The notes under the pieces: generated by a model
The model's database searches: none
Told to the model about the DNA's origin: nothing
The model's input: only the letters and a program-made list of their open reading frames with translations
Assembly (NCBI GenBank): GCA_902626365.1
Contig: CACOFE010000001.1
Span: 62,001 to 126,000, forward strand
Direction: 5' to 3'
DNA length: 64,000 nucleotides
From: an uncultured Bacteroidota bacterium
Lineage (GTDB): Bacteria; Bacteroidota; Bacteroidia; Flavobacteriales; Flavobacteriaceae
Position numbers and translations under genes: made by a program
Shown: positions 50,098-59,500 of the stretch, piece after piece
Position numbering within the stretch: the stretch's first letter is position 1
How the letters are laid out: every line of letters starts with the position of its first letter

Positions 50098-50208
50098 TTT
50101 GTCTCTAAATTTGTAAACACAAAGGTTAATAAAAAGAAGTGTAAATCTTGTTAATTAGTTGTTAAAAGGAAGAAAACTAATGTTAATGTCAAATATTAGG
50201 AAAGTGTA
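50098..50208 (-). other. Gap before the exporter operon
   Basis: 111 bases with no coding potential, between the small CxxC protein gene and the ABC ATPase. A TAACCTTTG stretch (50119-50127, minus strand) resembles the -7 box with one extra base. No hairpin is evident. Confidence 0.3.
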
Positions 50209-50415
50209 TTACTTTTTAAATTTTTTATAAACTAAAAAGATCATAAAAAACACAATTAAATATGGTAAAAAAGCCAAATACATAATGCCATTATTAATTC
50301 CCTCAGCCATTCCCTCATTTTCACTACTTTCTAAGACCGCTCTACACATAGCGCATTGAGAGTAGCTAAAATTGTTAGTGAAAAAACAAAAAATTAGTAA
50401 TAAAAATCTATTCAT
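50209..50415 (-). CDS. Small membrane protein with a CxxC motif, respiratory-cluster associated
   Basis: 68 residues from the ATG at 50415, just after the DUF420 stop; an in-frame ATG 4 codons earlier overlaps that stop. It has a signal-like hydrophobic N terminus, then SQCAMCRAVLESSENEGMAEGINNG and one membrane helix (YLAFLPYLIVFFMIFLVY) with a basic tail. The conserved part (CAMC, EGINNGI) is seen by me in similar positions near SCO genes of Bacteroidota. A metal- or redox-related job in cytochrome oxidase assembly is inference from the CxxC and the neighbours. Confidence 0.65.
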   Translation of the reverse strand: MNRFLLLIFCFFTNNFSYSQCAMCRAVLESSENEGMAEGINNGIMYLAFLPYLIVFFMIFLVYKKFKK

Positions 50416-50419
50416 AAAC

Positions 50420-51022
50420 CTATACATAATAAGGAGATATCATTATATAAACTATTACCCCTGTTACTGCTACATAAAGCCATATGGGAAATGTAATTTT
50501 AGCAATTTTTCTATGTATTTTAAAATCACCAGTGATTGCTCTGATATATGAAAAAAGCACAAAAGGAATAACAGTAATAGATAGTAAAATATGAGAAATT
50601 AAAATAAAGTAATATATATATTTTATAGGACCTTCACCTCCAAATGATGTCGGATCACTAGTAATGTGATAAGCTATATACATAACTAAAAAACACAGAG
50701 AAAGAGCAATACATATTTTAATCAAATTTTCATGAATATTTCTCATACCCTTTTTAATATAATATACAGCCAAAACCAAAATAATTGCAGTAATTCCATT
50801 TATAGTGGCATAAATTGGTGGTAAGAATTTTAGGGGTTTTGCAATAGGTAAATCTTCAATCAATATTATTGGTTCAAAATTCGGTGATCTTAAATCAAAA
50901 ACCAATTTGTCTAAATCCCATTTTAAGAACAATAAAAGTGCAACTACTAAGGGGACCAAAATAGAAACTATGACCGTAAGTCTATTATAAAGGTTTATAT
51001 TTTCTGAATTTGTTTTATTCAT
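50420..51022 (-). CDS. DUF420 membrane protein
   Basis: 200 residues, five membrane helices, with conserved His residues (YHITSDPTSFGGEGP, HRKIAKITFPIWLYVAVTGV). DUF420 proteins (CtaM-like) occur with cytochrome oxidase genes and are linked to oxidase maturation. It overlaps the SCO gene by 8 bases. A direct role in heme or copper handling is suggested by position only. Confidence 0.85.
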   Translation of the reverse strand: MNKTNSENINLYNRLTVIVSILVPLVVALLLFLKWDLDKLVFDLRSPNFEPIILIEDLPIAKPLKFLPPIYATINGITAIILVLAVYYIKKGMRNIHENLIKICIALSLCFLVMYIAYHITSDPTSFGGEGPIKYIYYFILISHILLSITVIPFVLFSYIRAITGDFKIHRKIAKITFPIWLYVAVTGVIVYIMISPYYV

Positions 51023-51758
51023 TTAATAATTTTAACAGATCTTCTTTGAGGATGGTGATCTCCTCAGCTTCACCATTTGAATCTAACTTATCCATATAGT
51101 TTACCGAACCTTTATAATATATTTTAGGATTTCCAAATTCGTCATTTCTACATCTTATAAATCCTTCCTTGTCAATTAAAGCAAAATAACCAGAATGTTC
51201 AAAACCGTCAATAAATTCTGAACTTGCAGCAGTATAAAGATTAAATCCGTCGTTTGCTAACTTGTATATTTCATTTCTGTCTCCGGTCATTAAATTCCAA
51301 TTACTATTAACAATGCCATTGTCTTTTGCATACTGATTTAATACATCAACAGTGTCATATTCAGGGTTAATTGTAAATGATGCAATACCAAAATCTGAAA
51401 ATTTGGTAAAGCTGTTTTGAATATGTGTTAGATTTGTGTTCATTATTGGACAAATTGTTGTACAGGTTGTAAAAAAGAATTCAACAATATAAACTTTACC
51501 AATATAATCATCATTAGAAATAAGTTCTCCATCCTGATTTACAAACTTAAATTCAGGAACTTTTTTTCTTTCATTATTCATTAATAAATATGGAAGAGGC
51601 TTAATATTTTTTTCGAAATTATCAAGCTTTAAGCTCCTGCTTTCACTTCGAGAAATATCATTATTTTTTACTCGATCAATTATCCTTGGAACAAAAACCA
51701 AACCAAAAACAACAATCAATATTATTATTAAAATATTTCTTTTATTTATCATTACCAT
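51015..51758 (-). CDS. SCO1/SenC family copper chaperone
   Basis: 247 residues with an N-terminal membrane anchor (9-24). The thioredoxin-like domain carries the copper-binding Cys99-x3-Cys103 (FTTCTTICP) and the later His (FEHSGYF). Such proteins deliver copper to the CuA site of cytochrome c oxidase subunit II. Translation may start at 51758 or at the second Met (51752). It overlaps the upstream gene by 17 bases and the DUF420 gene by 8. Confidence 0.92.
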   Translation of the reverse strand: MVMINKRNILIIILIVVFGLVFVPRIIDRVKNNDISRSESRSLKLDNFEKNIKPLPYLLMNNERKKVPEFKFVNQDGELISNDDYIGKVYIVEFFFTTCTTICPIMNTNLTHIQNSFTKFSDFGIASFTINPEYDTVDVLNQYAKDNGIVNSNWNLMTGDRNEIYKLANDGFNLYTAASSEFIDGFEHSGYFALIDKEGFIRCRNDEFGNPKIYYKGSVNYMDKLDSNGEAEEITILKEDLLKLLNE

Positions 51759-52458
51759 CTAAGTTACTTATTCGTCTAATATTGGAATTAAAATTTCCTT
51801 TTCTTTTTTGCCTATACTCAGTAAACAGAATTCTTATGTCATCATTCATTTTCTTCTTAATTTCTGAAACAATTATTGAATTGTATGAATACAAGCCAAA
51901 TAGATCAATATTCTTTTCAATTTGATCATCATCCCGGTCATCAATTCTACCTCTTTGATTTCTTTGCTTATCGATTATGAATACTTGACTTGTATAATTT
52001 GAAGAATCTAATCCTTTTTGAGATCTTAATGAGCTGTAAATTTTATTTATTTCCTCATCACTAGTTGTAGCAAAAAACCAATATTTTAATTCATCTGATT
52101 TTAGCAACTCTTTTTTTACATTCTCTAATGATTTTTCAGAGTTTAATGATGCTATAGAAATAATTTGAAACTTTTTAAAGCCTTTGAATTTATCATAAAC
52201 CAGTTCTTTGAGATTTAATGTACCAGTGATATTTTCGACTGGCATATCACCTAAAAAATTTAAAATGGTAATATTTCCTTCAAAATTTGTTTTTCTCTTA
52301 TCAATGAAATTCAAGAAATCTGTTTCTTTAATATCTTCATTAACTATGTCTAATGTATTATAATTATGGGTAGAAGGATATAGAAATAATAAAAAAATGA
52401 CGGGTAATAAAAAAAGTATTCCCAGAATAATCCATTTTCTGTAAAAAGTATTGATCAC
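51742..52458 (-). CDS. Membrane-anchored thioredoxin-fold-like protein without cysteines, unknown function
   Basis: 238 residues from a GTG start. One membrane helix (10-27), then a segment NITILNFLGDMP like the first strand of SCO/thioredoxin domains, and SLNSEKSLENVKKELL and VFIIDKQRNQRGRIDDRDDDQ in the order of an SCO fold. There is no Cys in the whole protein, so it cannot bind copper as SCO does. It is directly upstream of and overlapping SCO, which suggests an accessory role in oxidase assembly. Not recognised as a named family by me; this is a fold guess. Confidence 0.6.
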   Translation of the reverse strand: MINTFYRKWIILGILFLLPVIFLLFLYPSTHNYNTLDIVNEDIKETDFLNFIDKRKTNFEGNITILNFLGDMPVENITGTLNLKELVYDKFKGFKKFQIISIASLNSEKSLENVKKELLKSDELKYWFFATTSDEEINKIYSSLRSQKGLDSSNYTSQVFIIDKQRNQRGRIDDRDDDQIEKNIDLFGLYSYNSIIVSEIKKKMNDDIRILFTEYRQKRKGNFNSNIRRISNLDGNDK

Positions 52459-52470
52459 AATTTCAGCTAA

Positions 52471-52860
52471 TTAAAAATCTGTTTTAATATAATTTGACGT
52501 GTCATAAAATTCGTCAAAAATATAACCACCTTCTTGAATAAGAATAAAAGTAAGATAAAGAATAAGAAATACAGAAGTCCAAACCACCACTCTTCTTAGT
52601 ACAGAAGTTTCATCGCGCATATGCATAAAATCCCAAGTTATATAATAAGCCTTGACGATAGTAAGAATAATGAAAACCCAATTTAAAAGCTTCAAATTTA
52701 AAAAGGACTCATTTAAAGCGGCTGGTTTATATATACCTAATACAACCTCAATAAGTGTAACTATAGACAATAATATTAAAACACCAATTATCTTTTGAGT
52801 ATTAGATTTAAATTTTATTAAACCTCTAAAAATTTCCAACTTGTGTGCGTGTTCAGCCAT
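52471..52860 (-). CDS. Cytochrome c oxidase subunit IV family protein
   Basis: 129 residues, three membrane helices, with KAYYITWDFMHMRDE in the middle, typical of the bacterial subunit IV (prokaryotic COX4) domain. It stabilises the heme-copper oxidase. It begins 4 bases after the large subunit III gene. Confidence 0.88.
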   Translation of the reverse strand: MAEHAHKLEIFRGLIKFKSNTQKIIGVLILLSIVTLIEVVLGIYKPAALNESFLNLKLLNWVFIILTIVKAYYITWDFMHMRDETSVLRRVVVWTSVFLILYLTFILIQEGGYIFDEFYDTSNYIKTDF

Positions 52861-52864
52861 AATA

Positions 52865-53845
52865 TTATACTAAATAGAAAAATGTAAAAACAAAAACCCA
52901 AACCAAATCAACAAAATGCCAATATAGACCTACTTTTTCAACCATTTCGTAACTTTTTCTTTTCTCATATGTCCCGATAATAACGTTAAAGAAAATAATA
53001 ATATTAAGAACTATTCCTGAAAAAACATGGAAGCCATGAAATCCTGTTATAAAGAAAAAGAAATTGGCAAATAAGGGAACACCATACTCATTTTCAATTA
53101 GATTAGCTCCATTAACAACGGAAACCCCCGTTGACTTCAAAATATTTAATGATTCTTCTCTTGAGAGGACTGTTTTATGACCATTTTCATCTAAGTTTTG
53201 AGTTCTAATTACAATATTTGGAGAAGCTTCCATACCAGCAATTACTTCTTCTACAGAAAATGAAGGAAGGGTAGCTTCTTCTCTGTACCATATACCATTA
53301 TATTTTTCATGCTGATCTCTCGAACTTGAATATAAAAATGCAAAATCACTTACAGATACCCTTTTTGAAGTTTCTGAATCTAAGAATTGTAATATATTTC
53401 CACCCTTTGTTTTTACAGCCCCATAATCACCCTTTATAAAAGTAGCCCATTCCCATGCTTGTGAACCAACAAAAATTATACCTCCAATAATTGTTAAAAA
53501 CATGTAAAAAGTTACCTTGGCCTTATTCATTTTATGACCTGCATCAACTGCTAAAACCATTGTAACAGATGACATAATTAAAACAAATGTCATAAATGCA
53601 ACATAAATCATAGGCAGCTCTTGACCATGCATAAAAGGAACATGAGTAAATACTTCATCCGCTATGGGCCAAGAGTTTGCATATTTAAATCTAGCAAATC
53701 CATAAGAAACTATAAAGCCTGAAAAAGTTAACGCATCTGAAACAATGAAAAACCACATCATCATTTTACCGTATGATGCATTCAAAGGCTTATTACCGCC
53801 GTCCCAAATTTTTTCGTTTGAAGTTGTACTTACAGTAGTTCCCAT
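52865..53845 (-). CDS. Cytochrome c oxidase subunit III, long form
   Basis: 326 residues. Helices of subunit III flank a soluble insertion of about 100 residues (about 140-245, DYGAVKTKGG to NLIENEYG), which is normal for this flavobacterial type. The final NFFFFITGFHGFHVFSG and VGLYWHFVDLVWVFVFTFFYLV are the family's helix motifs. It forms one of two subunit III proteins; subunits I and II are not in the window. Confidence 0.9.
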   Translation of the reverse strand: MGTTVSTTSNEKIWDGGNKPLNASYGKMMMWFFIVSDALTFSGFIVSYGFARFKYANSWPIADEVFTHVPFMHGQELPMIYVAFMTFVLIMSSVTMVLAVDAGHKMNKAKVTFYMFLTIIGGIIFVGSQAWEWATFIKGDYGAVKTKGGNILQFLDSETSKRVSVSDFAFLYSSSRDQHEKYNGIWYREEATLPSFSVEEVIAGMEASPNIVIRTQNLDENGHKTVLSREESLNILKSTGVSVVNGANLIENEYGVPLFANFFFFITGFHGFHVFSGIVLNIIIFFNVIIGTYEKRKSYEMVEKVGLYWHFVDLVWVFVFTFFYLV

Positions 53846-53878
53846 AGTTTAATTTAATGAGGTACAAAAATAATTATT

Positions 53879-54448
53879 TTAACCGAAGAAAACCAAAAAT
53901 ATAAAGAGGTAAATCCATAAAATGTCTACAAAATGCCAAAATATTGAAGCAAGATCAAAACCTGTTAAATTATTATGACTATATACTCCTTTAAAATTTT
54001 TAATAAATACAACAATTAACGCAATTAAAGCAACAATTATGTGGATAATATGTACAAAGGCAATTAGGAAAATAAATGAACTATTAATAGTGCTAGTAGG
54101 CCCTGTAAAATGGTAGCCGTTATCCATAATTTGATTAAACCCTACAAATTGAAAAACAATAAATAAGACTCCAAGAATAATTGTGAATAGAAGAAAAATT
54201 GAAACCAGATTTAGTTTATTGTTAATGAGAAATTTTCGAGCTATTATTAATGTGATACTACTGAAAATAATTAAAAATAAACTATAGTAAAAGGCTTCAG
54301 GTAAATTAAAATTTTCTACCCAATCATCTCTGTTTTTGCTTACTAAAAAAGCACTTGTTAATCCGGCAAATGTCATAATTAGTGAGCCAATACCAAACCA
54401 AAGCATCATTTTTAAAGCTCTATTTTTTTTATTTTCTAATGAACTCAT
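53879..54448 (-). CDS. Cytochrome c oxidase subunit III, short form
   Basis: 189 residues with five helices; FVHIIHIIVALIALIVV and FDLASIFWHFVDILWIYLFIFLVF are the conserved ends. It is about half the size of its neighbour and probably an additional or alternative subunit of the same oxidase. 33 bases separate the two genes. Confidence 0.9.
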   Translation of the reverse strand: MSSLENKKNRALKMMLWFGIGSLIMTFAGLTSAFLVSKNRDDWVENFNLPEAFYYSLFLIIFSSITLIIARKFLINNKLNLVSIFLLFTIILGVLFIVFQFVGFNQIMDNGYHFTGPTSTINSSFIFLIAFVHIIHIIVALIALIVVFIKNFKGVYSHNNLTGFDLASIFWHFVDILWIYLFIFLVFFG

Positions 54449-54450
54449 AC

Positions 54451-55320
54451 TTAGAATATTTTATCAAATAAAAATGTGAGCTGTACGAAAGTTAAATATA
54501 TCACACTTGTTAACATTAATTTATTTGCATTTTCGTTTTTACCATCAAGAAAGAGAGCATAGGACCTAAAAATTAAATATGCTCCTAAAATAATTATTGC
54601 ACAAACTCCAATTATACTCAACTTTAATTCACCTGTTATTCCAAAGTAAGGAACAATAGAAATTAATACAGCCCATACGGAATAAAACAAAATTTGTGCC
54701 GAGGTAGACTTATCTTTTTTCCCCGTGGGTAGCATTTTAAATCCAGCTTTTTCATAATCAATGCTTTGTGCCCAGCCAATTGACCAAAAGTGTGGAAATT
54801 GCCAAAAGAATTGCATCAAAAATAAAGTAATAGCCTCTATTCCAATATCATTTGTTGCTGCCACCCATCCGATCATAAATGGAAAAGCACCAGGTATTGC
54901 ACCAACAAAAACGGAAAAAGGACTTATAAGCTTCATTGGAGTATAAACAGCAGTGTAAAGAAATATAGAAAGAGCTGCAAGTATGGCAACTTTAATATTT
55001 ATAAGATACATTAATATTAATCCAATCAATGAAAAAGCAATAGCTAAAAATAAAGCAGCTCTTTTAGTAATTTCGTTTTTTGGTAAAGGACGATTTTTTG
55101 TCCTCTTCATAAGCTTATCTAAGTCTCTTTCTATTATTTGATTAAAAATATTAGAAGAGCTTACTATAAGAATACCACCAGAAATCAAATAAAAAAGTTG
55201 AATGTAATTTACCTCTGCAGCACCAAGCAAGTAACTAATAAATGAAGAAAATACAACACTTAAAGTGAGTCTAAATTTTGTAATTTCTTTGATTATGTGT
55301 ATTGAAATATTTGTAACCAA
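54451..55320 (-). CDS. ctaB: Protoheme IX farnesyltransferase (heme O synthase)
   Basis: 289 residues, seven to nine membrane helices. It adds farnesyl to heme b to make heme o for the terminal oxidase. The polyprenyl-binding Asp-rich motif is NIFNQIIERDLDKLMKRTKNRPLP, and the second is DYEKAGFKMLP. Translation seems to begin at a TTG, 21 bases after a promoter box. It overlaps nothing and precedes the short coxIII gene by 2 bases. Confidence 0.93.
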   Translation of the reverse strand: MVTNISIHIIKEITKFRLTLSVVFSSFISYLLGAAEVNYIQLFYLISGGILIVSSSNIFNQIIERDLDKLMKRTKNRPLPKNEITKRAALFLAIAFSLIGLILMYLINIKVAILAALSIFLYTAVYTPMKLISPFSVFVGAIPGAFPFMIGWVAATNDIGIEAITLFLMQFFWQFPHFWSIGWAQSIDYEKAGFKMLPTGKKDKSTSAQILFYSVWAVLISIVPYFGITGELKLSIIGVCAIIILGAYLIFRSYALFLDGKNENANKLMLTSVIYLTFVQLTFLFDKIF

Positions 55321-55340
55321 TCTATGTGATAAATTAAATG

Positions 55341-55348
55341 CAAATATA
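55341..55348 (-). promoter_or_regulatory. -7 promoter box TATATTTG of the ctaB/oxidase unit
   Basis: Exact TANNTTTG on the minus strand, 20 bases before the ctaB TTG start. It lies in a 71-base gap and probably drives the long respiratory operon that runs down to 50.2 kb. Confidence 0.6.
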
Positions 55349-55391
55349 AGATATATTCCACCTTAATTTATTTAAAAACATTAAAAAGATA

Positions 55392-56102
55392 TTAATCCTG
55401 AACTTGGAAAATTATTGGAAGTGAATAGGGAACAATCACAGCTTTACCTCTTTGTTTGCCTGGCTGCATTTTGGGCAATAAGTTTATAACTCTCTGAGCT
55501 TCTTTTTCTAACCTAGGATGTGGAGCTCTAGCTCTTACACCTGTAACATTTCCACTTTTATCAATTTTAAAAATTACACTAATTCTCTGTCTTCCAGTCA
55601 ATCCTAAATCACCAGCTAAATCAGTGTTAAATTTTCTTTGGACAAATTTTGCAATTTTATCAGACATACATTTTCTTTTCTTTTCATTATTACCTCTTTC
55701 ACAGCCGGGAAAGACAGGTACATTTTCGATAACAGCAAAAGGAACCTCGACGTCTTCTTCTACCTCTTCAATTTCTATATCCTCAATTTCTAATTCCTCA
55801 TCAGATTCAGTAGACTCAATTATTGTTTCCTCTACTTCTTCCTCATCTTCAACGATTTCAATTACTTCTGGAGCAGGTGGAGGTGGTGGAGGTGGTGGAG
55901 GTGGTTTTACCTGTTCGGTTATTGGAACCTCTTCTTCATCTAATGCATCCATATTAACTCTGTCAATTCCAGTAGCGTCTTTGTCATAAACCTTATAATT
56001 GATGGTTCCATATGACATAAACATCATTAGGGCAAGCCCTAATGCAAAATAAATAGAACTGTTCCTACCTATATCAGCTTTTGGATTTTTTTTATTTTGC
56101 AT
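55392..56102 (-). CDS. Energy transducer TonB
   Basis: 236 residues. One membrane helix (about 15-33), a poly-proline stretch (about 66-76), a very acidic spacer (about 80-122, nearly all Glu/Asp/Ile/Val) and a C-terminal TonB domain starting VPVFPGCERGNNEKKRKCM with two Cys in place of the usual pattern, ending VIVPYSLPIIFQVQD. It couples the proton-motive force to outer-membrane receptors; ExbB/ExbD are not in the window. The Pro-rich plus acidic linker is usual in Flavobacteriaceae. Confidence 0.9.
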   Translation of the reverse strand: MQNKKNPKADIGRNSSIYFALGLALMMFMSYGTINYKVYDKDATGIDRVNMDALDEEEVPITEQVKPPPPPPPPPPAPEVIEIVEDEEEVEETIIESTESDEELEIEDIEIEEVEEDVEVPFAVIENVPVFPGCERGNNEKKRKCMSDKIAKFVQRKFNTDLAGDLGLTGRQRISVIFKIDKSGNVTGVRARAPHPRLEKEAQRVINLLPKMQPGKQRGKAVIVPYSLPIIFQVQD

Positions 56103-56181
56103 AGAAGTTTATGATTAGGCTAAAATAACCAATAATTTATAAATAAAACAAGTTTTTTAGTTTTTCAATATTTTGATTTTA

Positions 56182-56562
56182 CTATTCCCCAATTAAGTCT
56201 TTGTATTGGTCAGCATCTAACAAATCATTAAGATCATTAGGATTGTTAACTTTTAATTTTATCATCCACCCTTTAGAGTATGGATCAGAATTAACATCCT
56301 CAGGCGTCTCTTCAAGCGAGTCGTTAAATTCAATAATTTCGCCTGAAACAGGTAAAAATAAATCTGAAACTGTTTTGACTGCTTCTACAGTTCCAAAAAC
56401 AGCATCTGCATCTAAAATTTCCCCCACAGTTTCAACTTCTACATAAACTATATCACCTAGCTCTCTCTGCGCAAAATCTGTAATTCCAACAGTTGCTATT
56501 TCACCATCAATAGAGATCCACTCATGATCCTTTGTGTATTTTAATTCATTTGGTATATTCAT
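56182..56562 (-). CDS. gcvH: Glycine cleavage system H protein
   Basis: 126 residues. It carries the lipoyl arm on Lys63 in [19 protein letters not shown]. The start YTKDHEWI and the C-terminal GWMIKLKV are as in the family. It shuttles the aminomethyl group between the P, T and L proteins, which are not encoded here. It follows sprA by 12 bases; no glycine riboswitch is seen. Confidence 0.96.
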   Translation of the reverse strand: MNIPNELKYTKDHEWISIDGEIATVGITDFAQRELGDIVYVEVETVGEILDADAVFGTVEAVKTVSDLFLPVSGEIIEFNDSLEETPEDVNSDPYSKGWMIKLKVNNPNDLNDLLDADQYKDLIGE

Positions 56563-56574
56563 TTTTACAATTAT

Positions 56575-59500
56575 TTAATTTCCAAAATTATATCTCATAG
56601 TAAACCCTGCTCTTATTGTTGTCTGAGGAAATGCTGTTGATATTGCATATTCAGAAAACGAATAATCAAAGTAAAAAATTCCAGTTAAATTTTGACTAAA
56701 CGCATAATCCGCTGAGTACTTTAAATTTAAAATTGTTTGCCCAGAGGTTACCTGATTATTATCCAAGTCCAAATATCGAACAATTGTTTTATTATTCCTA
56801 ACGGAGAAGTCAGCTTTCATATTTAAATCACTCTTAATTAATTGGCTTGAGCCACCCAATCTTGATCTAATTTGAAGATCTTTTACTCGATAACCTAAAC
56901 CTAATATATATTCATAACCCTGAATTTCGGTTAAAAGATTATTATCAAAGCTCAGTGAAAGCAATCTGTCTTTTCTAATTTCAGTCTGAAGTTTTAATGA
57001 ATTTTTCATTTCAACATCTATTTTAATAAGCGGGCTAAATTGCTCCATTAAATTTATATTACTAAATAGAGTTTTATTTTTATAATTATCAGACTGATCA
57101 AAAACATCACTATTTTGAAATGAATAATCGAGATTAAAATCTGGTTTTACATAGTCAAGATTTGACCTAAACTGATTGATAGTATACATAGAATTATATC
57201 CGTGAGATATTGAAAATCTTTTAAAGTTTTTTCTAAACCAATCCATTTTCATGAAGCCAGAATATTTAACACTCCAATTTGGAATAGGGATATTTCTAAA
57301 AGCTCCAAGACTAACCTTATTAGCATCAACTCCTGAGTAGGCAGAAAGGAATGATGGTAATAGAACTAATTGACTAGTTCTTCCAAAACCAAGTGGGAAG
57401 CCATTTAAATCTCCATTTTCAAAATTATTTGGATTTGTAAAATCTACACCTTCTCTAGCAGCTAATCTTCTTGCAATTATTAATCTGTTTGATTTAAAGG
57501 TTTCAAAAACTTCAGAACTAAATTCATCACTTTTTGAAAAAGCAGTTTTTATTAGTAAGGTTGAAATATTAAAGTTACCTGTTGAGTTTTGAATAAATGG
57601 ATTATAAATATCACTAAGCCCGTCGTTGTTGTTGTCAATAGTGTTAAATGATTCAGTTAAGTTTTCAGCATAAGTTCGACCTCCAGTCAAATCGATTTTC
57701 AAATCATTAATAGGGACTAAATTTGCAGAAAATGTAAGGTTAGAATTTGTTGTACTCGAAAATTGTTGATTAAAATCAGGAAAAACAGTAAGCCACCCAT
57801 TACGAGCTGCTAGATATCTAATATCTTTTTGACTACCAAAAACATATCCAAATGTTGGGGTGAATGAACCGATAAATCCAGGTGTGTCTAAAAATCCAGG
57901 TAAATAAGAACCGTTATTTTCAGAATAATTGATTTGAATTCTTTTTACTGTGGTAATTAGATCAATAAAGGATTTCAAAATCGGATTAGTTTTTTTTGAG
58001 CTGTTGTTTTGAGCAAACCCTCTAACAGCCTTTGTGTCTGAACCTCTATTAAATTTAGTTAACCCAAGATATCTGTATAATTTCTGCATATCCAGGACAG
58101 AATTGATGTTATGAGTATTAGCATTTGAAATAGAATTACCCAAATCATAAGTCTGTCCATCTAGTGTGAGATTTCCAAATAAATCAGATCCTTTTTGCCA
58201 TTGAAAATCGCCTGTGTACGAATAACTGGTTTTTATAAAATTAAAAGTCGGTATTTTATTCAAGGGTAAATCATAATTGATTGCAACTTGCTGGACCTGT
58301 CTGTTAGGATCTCCTATATCAAAGAATCTATCCCAAACATCTAGCTCTGGATCTTGCATCCCGTTAATTTGATTATCTATAAAATAATTTCTTACAATAT
58401 TATTGTTACCCAGATTATAGTTTAGCGTTAAACTTTCTGAAATTGGATAATTTATCGCTAACTGAAAATCAAATGAATAATTTCTTCTGAAAAGTTCTTG
58501 AATTCCGATATTATCTTGACTTAAATCTATTTCTCTAAATTTTTGTTTATTGAACTGCCTAATATAATCGGTGTTAATACTAATGCTTGATGGTAATAAG
58601 TTAATATTGAAATCTTTTAGAATTTTTAAATATTTACTGTTAAAAATAGAATCATTTTTCTTTAGAGGTTCCAATTTTATAGTATTAAAATTGAAGTTAT
58701 AATTTACCCCTGCTCTAACGTTTTGATCAAGCATATTCTCAATTTCATAATCTCTATGATTAACCTCATTATATGAGTAATTAAATGTTAGATTCTCTAC
58801 ATCATAAAACCTAGGAGTTTTTTCATCGTTAGTCCTTTGTTTATTTACTCCGATTAAGTTCACGCTTTTTCTTTTCGTGTAATCCTCTGACTGTCTTAAA
58901 ATTGCATCTTTATCTTGCTGAGATTCTGCTTGATCAATTCTAGATGAAAGTGTAATATCTCTATATTGTTGATCAAACTCTGGGGTTATGTATTCCTCAC
59001 CCTGGCCATAATTTAGAGGAATATTCAATCCCCATGTTTCTGGAAATAACTGACCTACATTAATATTTGAAATTATATCGTATTGTTTTTTATCTATTTT
59101 ATCTCTTTCACTTGGCCCCTGTTCAATATTTCCAAATCCACTGGTACTTTGTCTAGCAGTAGCAGAAATATTCATAAAATCTGCCACATTTGTATCAACT
59201 GCTAATGTTGCAGCCCATCCACCTTCATTGTCCATATCAGAAAGTCTCAACTCGTTAAACCACACCTCAGCACAAACATCCATATTATCCTGGCTTGGAT
59301 TTTTTACTCCAATCATCAAAGTTCTTATATCACCAAAATTGGGATTACCTTTTATTGAAATTCTTTGCTCTCCAACATCAAGTGGTGAAAATTCATTTAC
59401 AGATTCTTCGTTAACATCATCATTGACAACATCATAAAAAATTGGCTGGTCAGATCCCAAAGTACCATTGAGTATTGAAAGTGATTTTATTGTTTCTAAA

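Noticed and set aside
52865-53845. The 100-residue insertion in coxIII as a gene fusion or foreign insertion
   Set aside because: Flavobacterial long-form subunit III normally carries this soluble loop.
55624-55989. Plus-strand frame with a poly-glycine stretch
   Set aside because: It is the antisense of the TonB poly-proline and acidic linker; low-complexity composition explains the open frame.
56563-56574. Glycine riboswitch before gcvH
   Set aside because: Only 12 bases separate it from sprA, and no structured leader is present.
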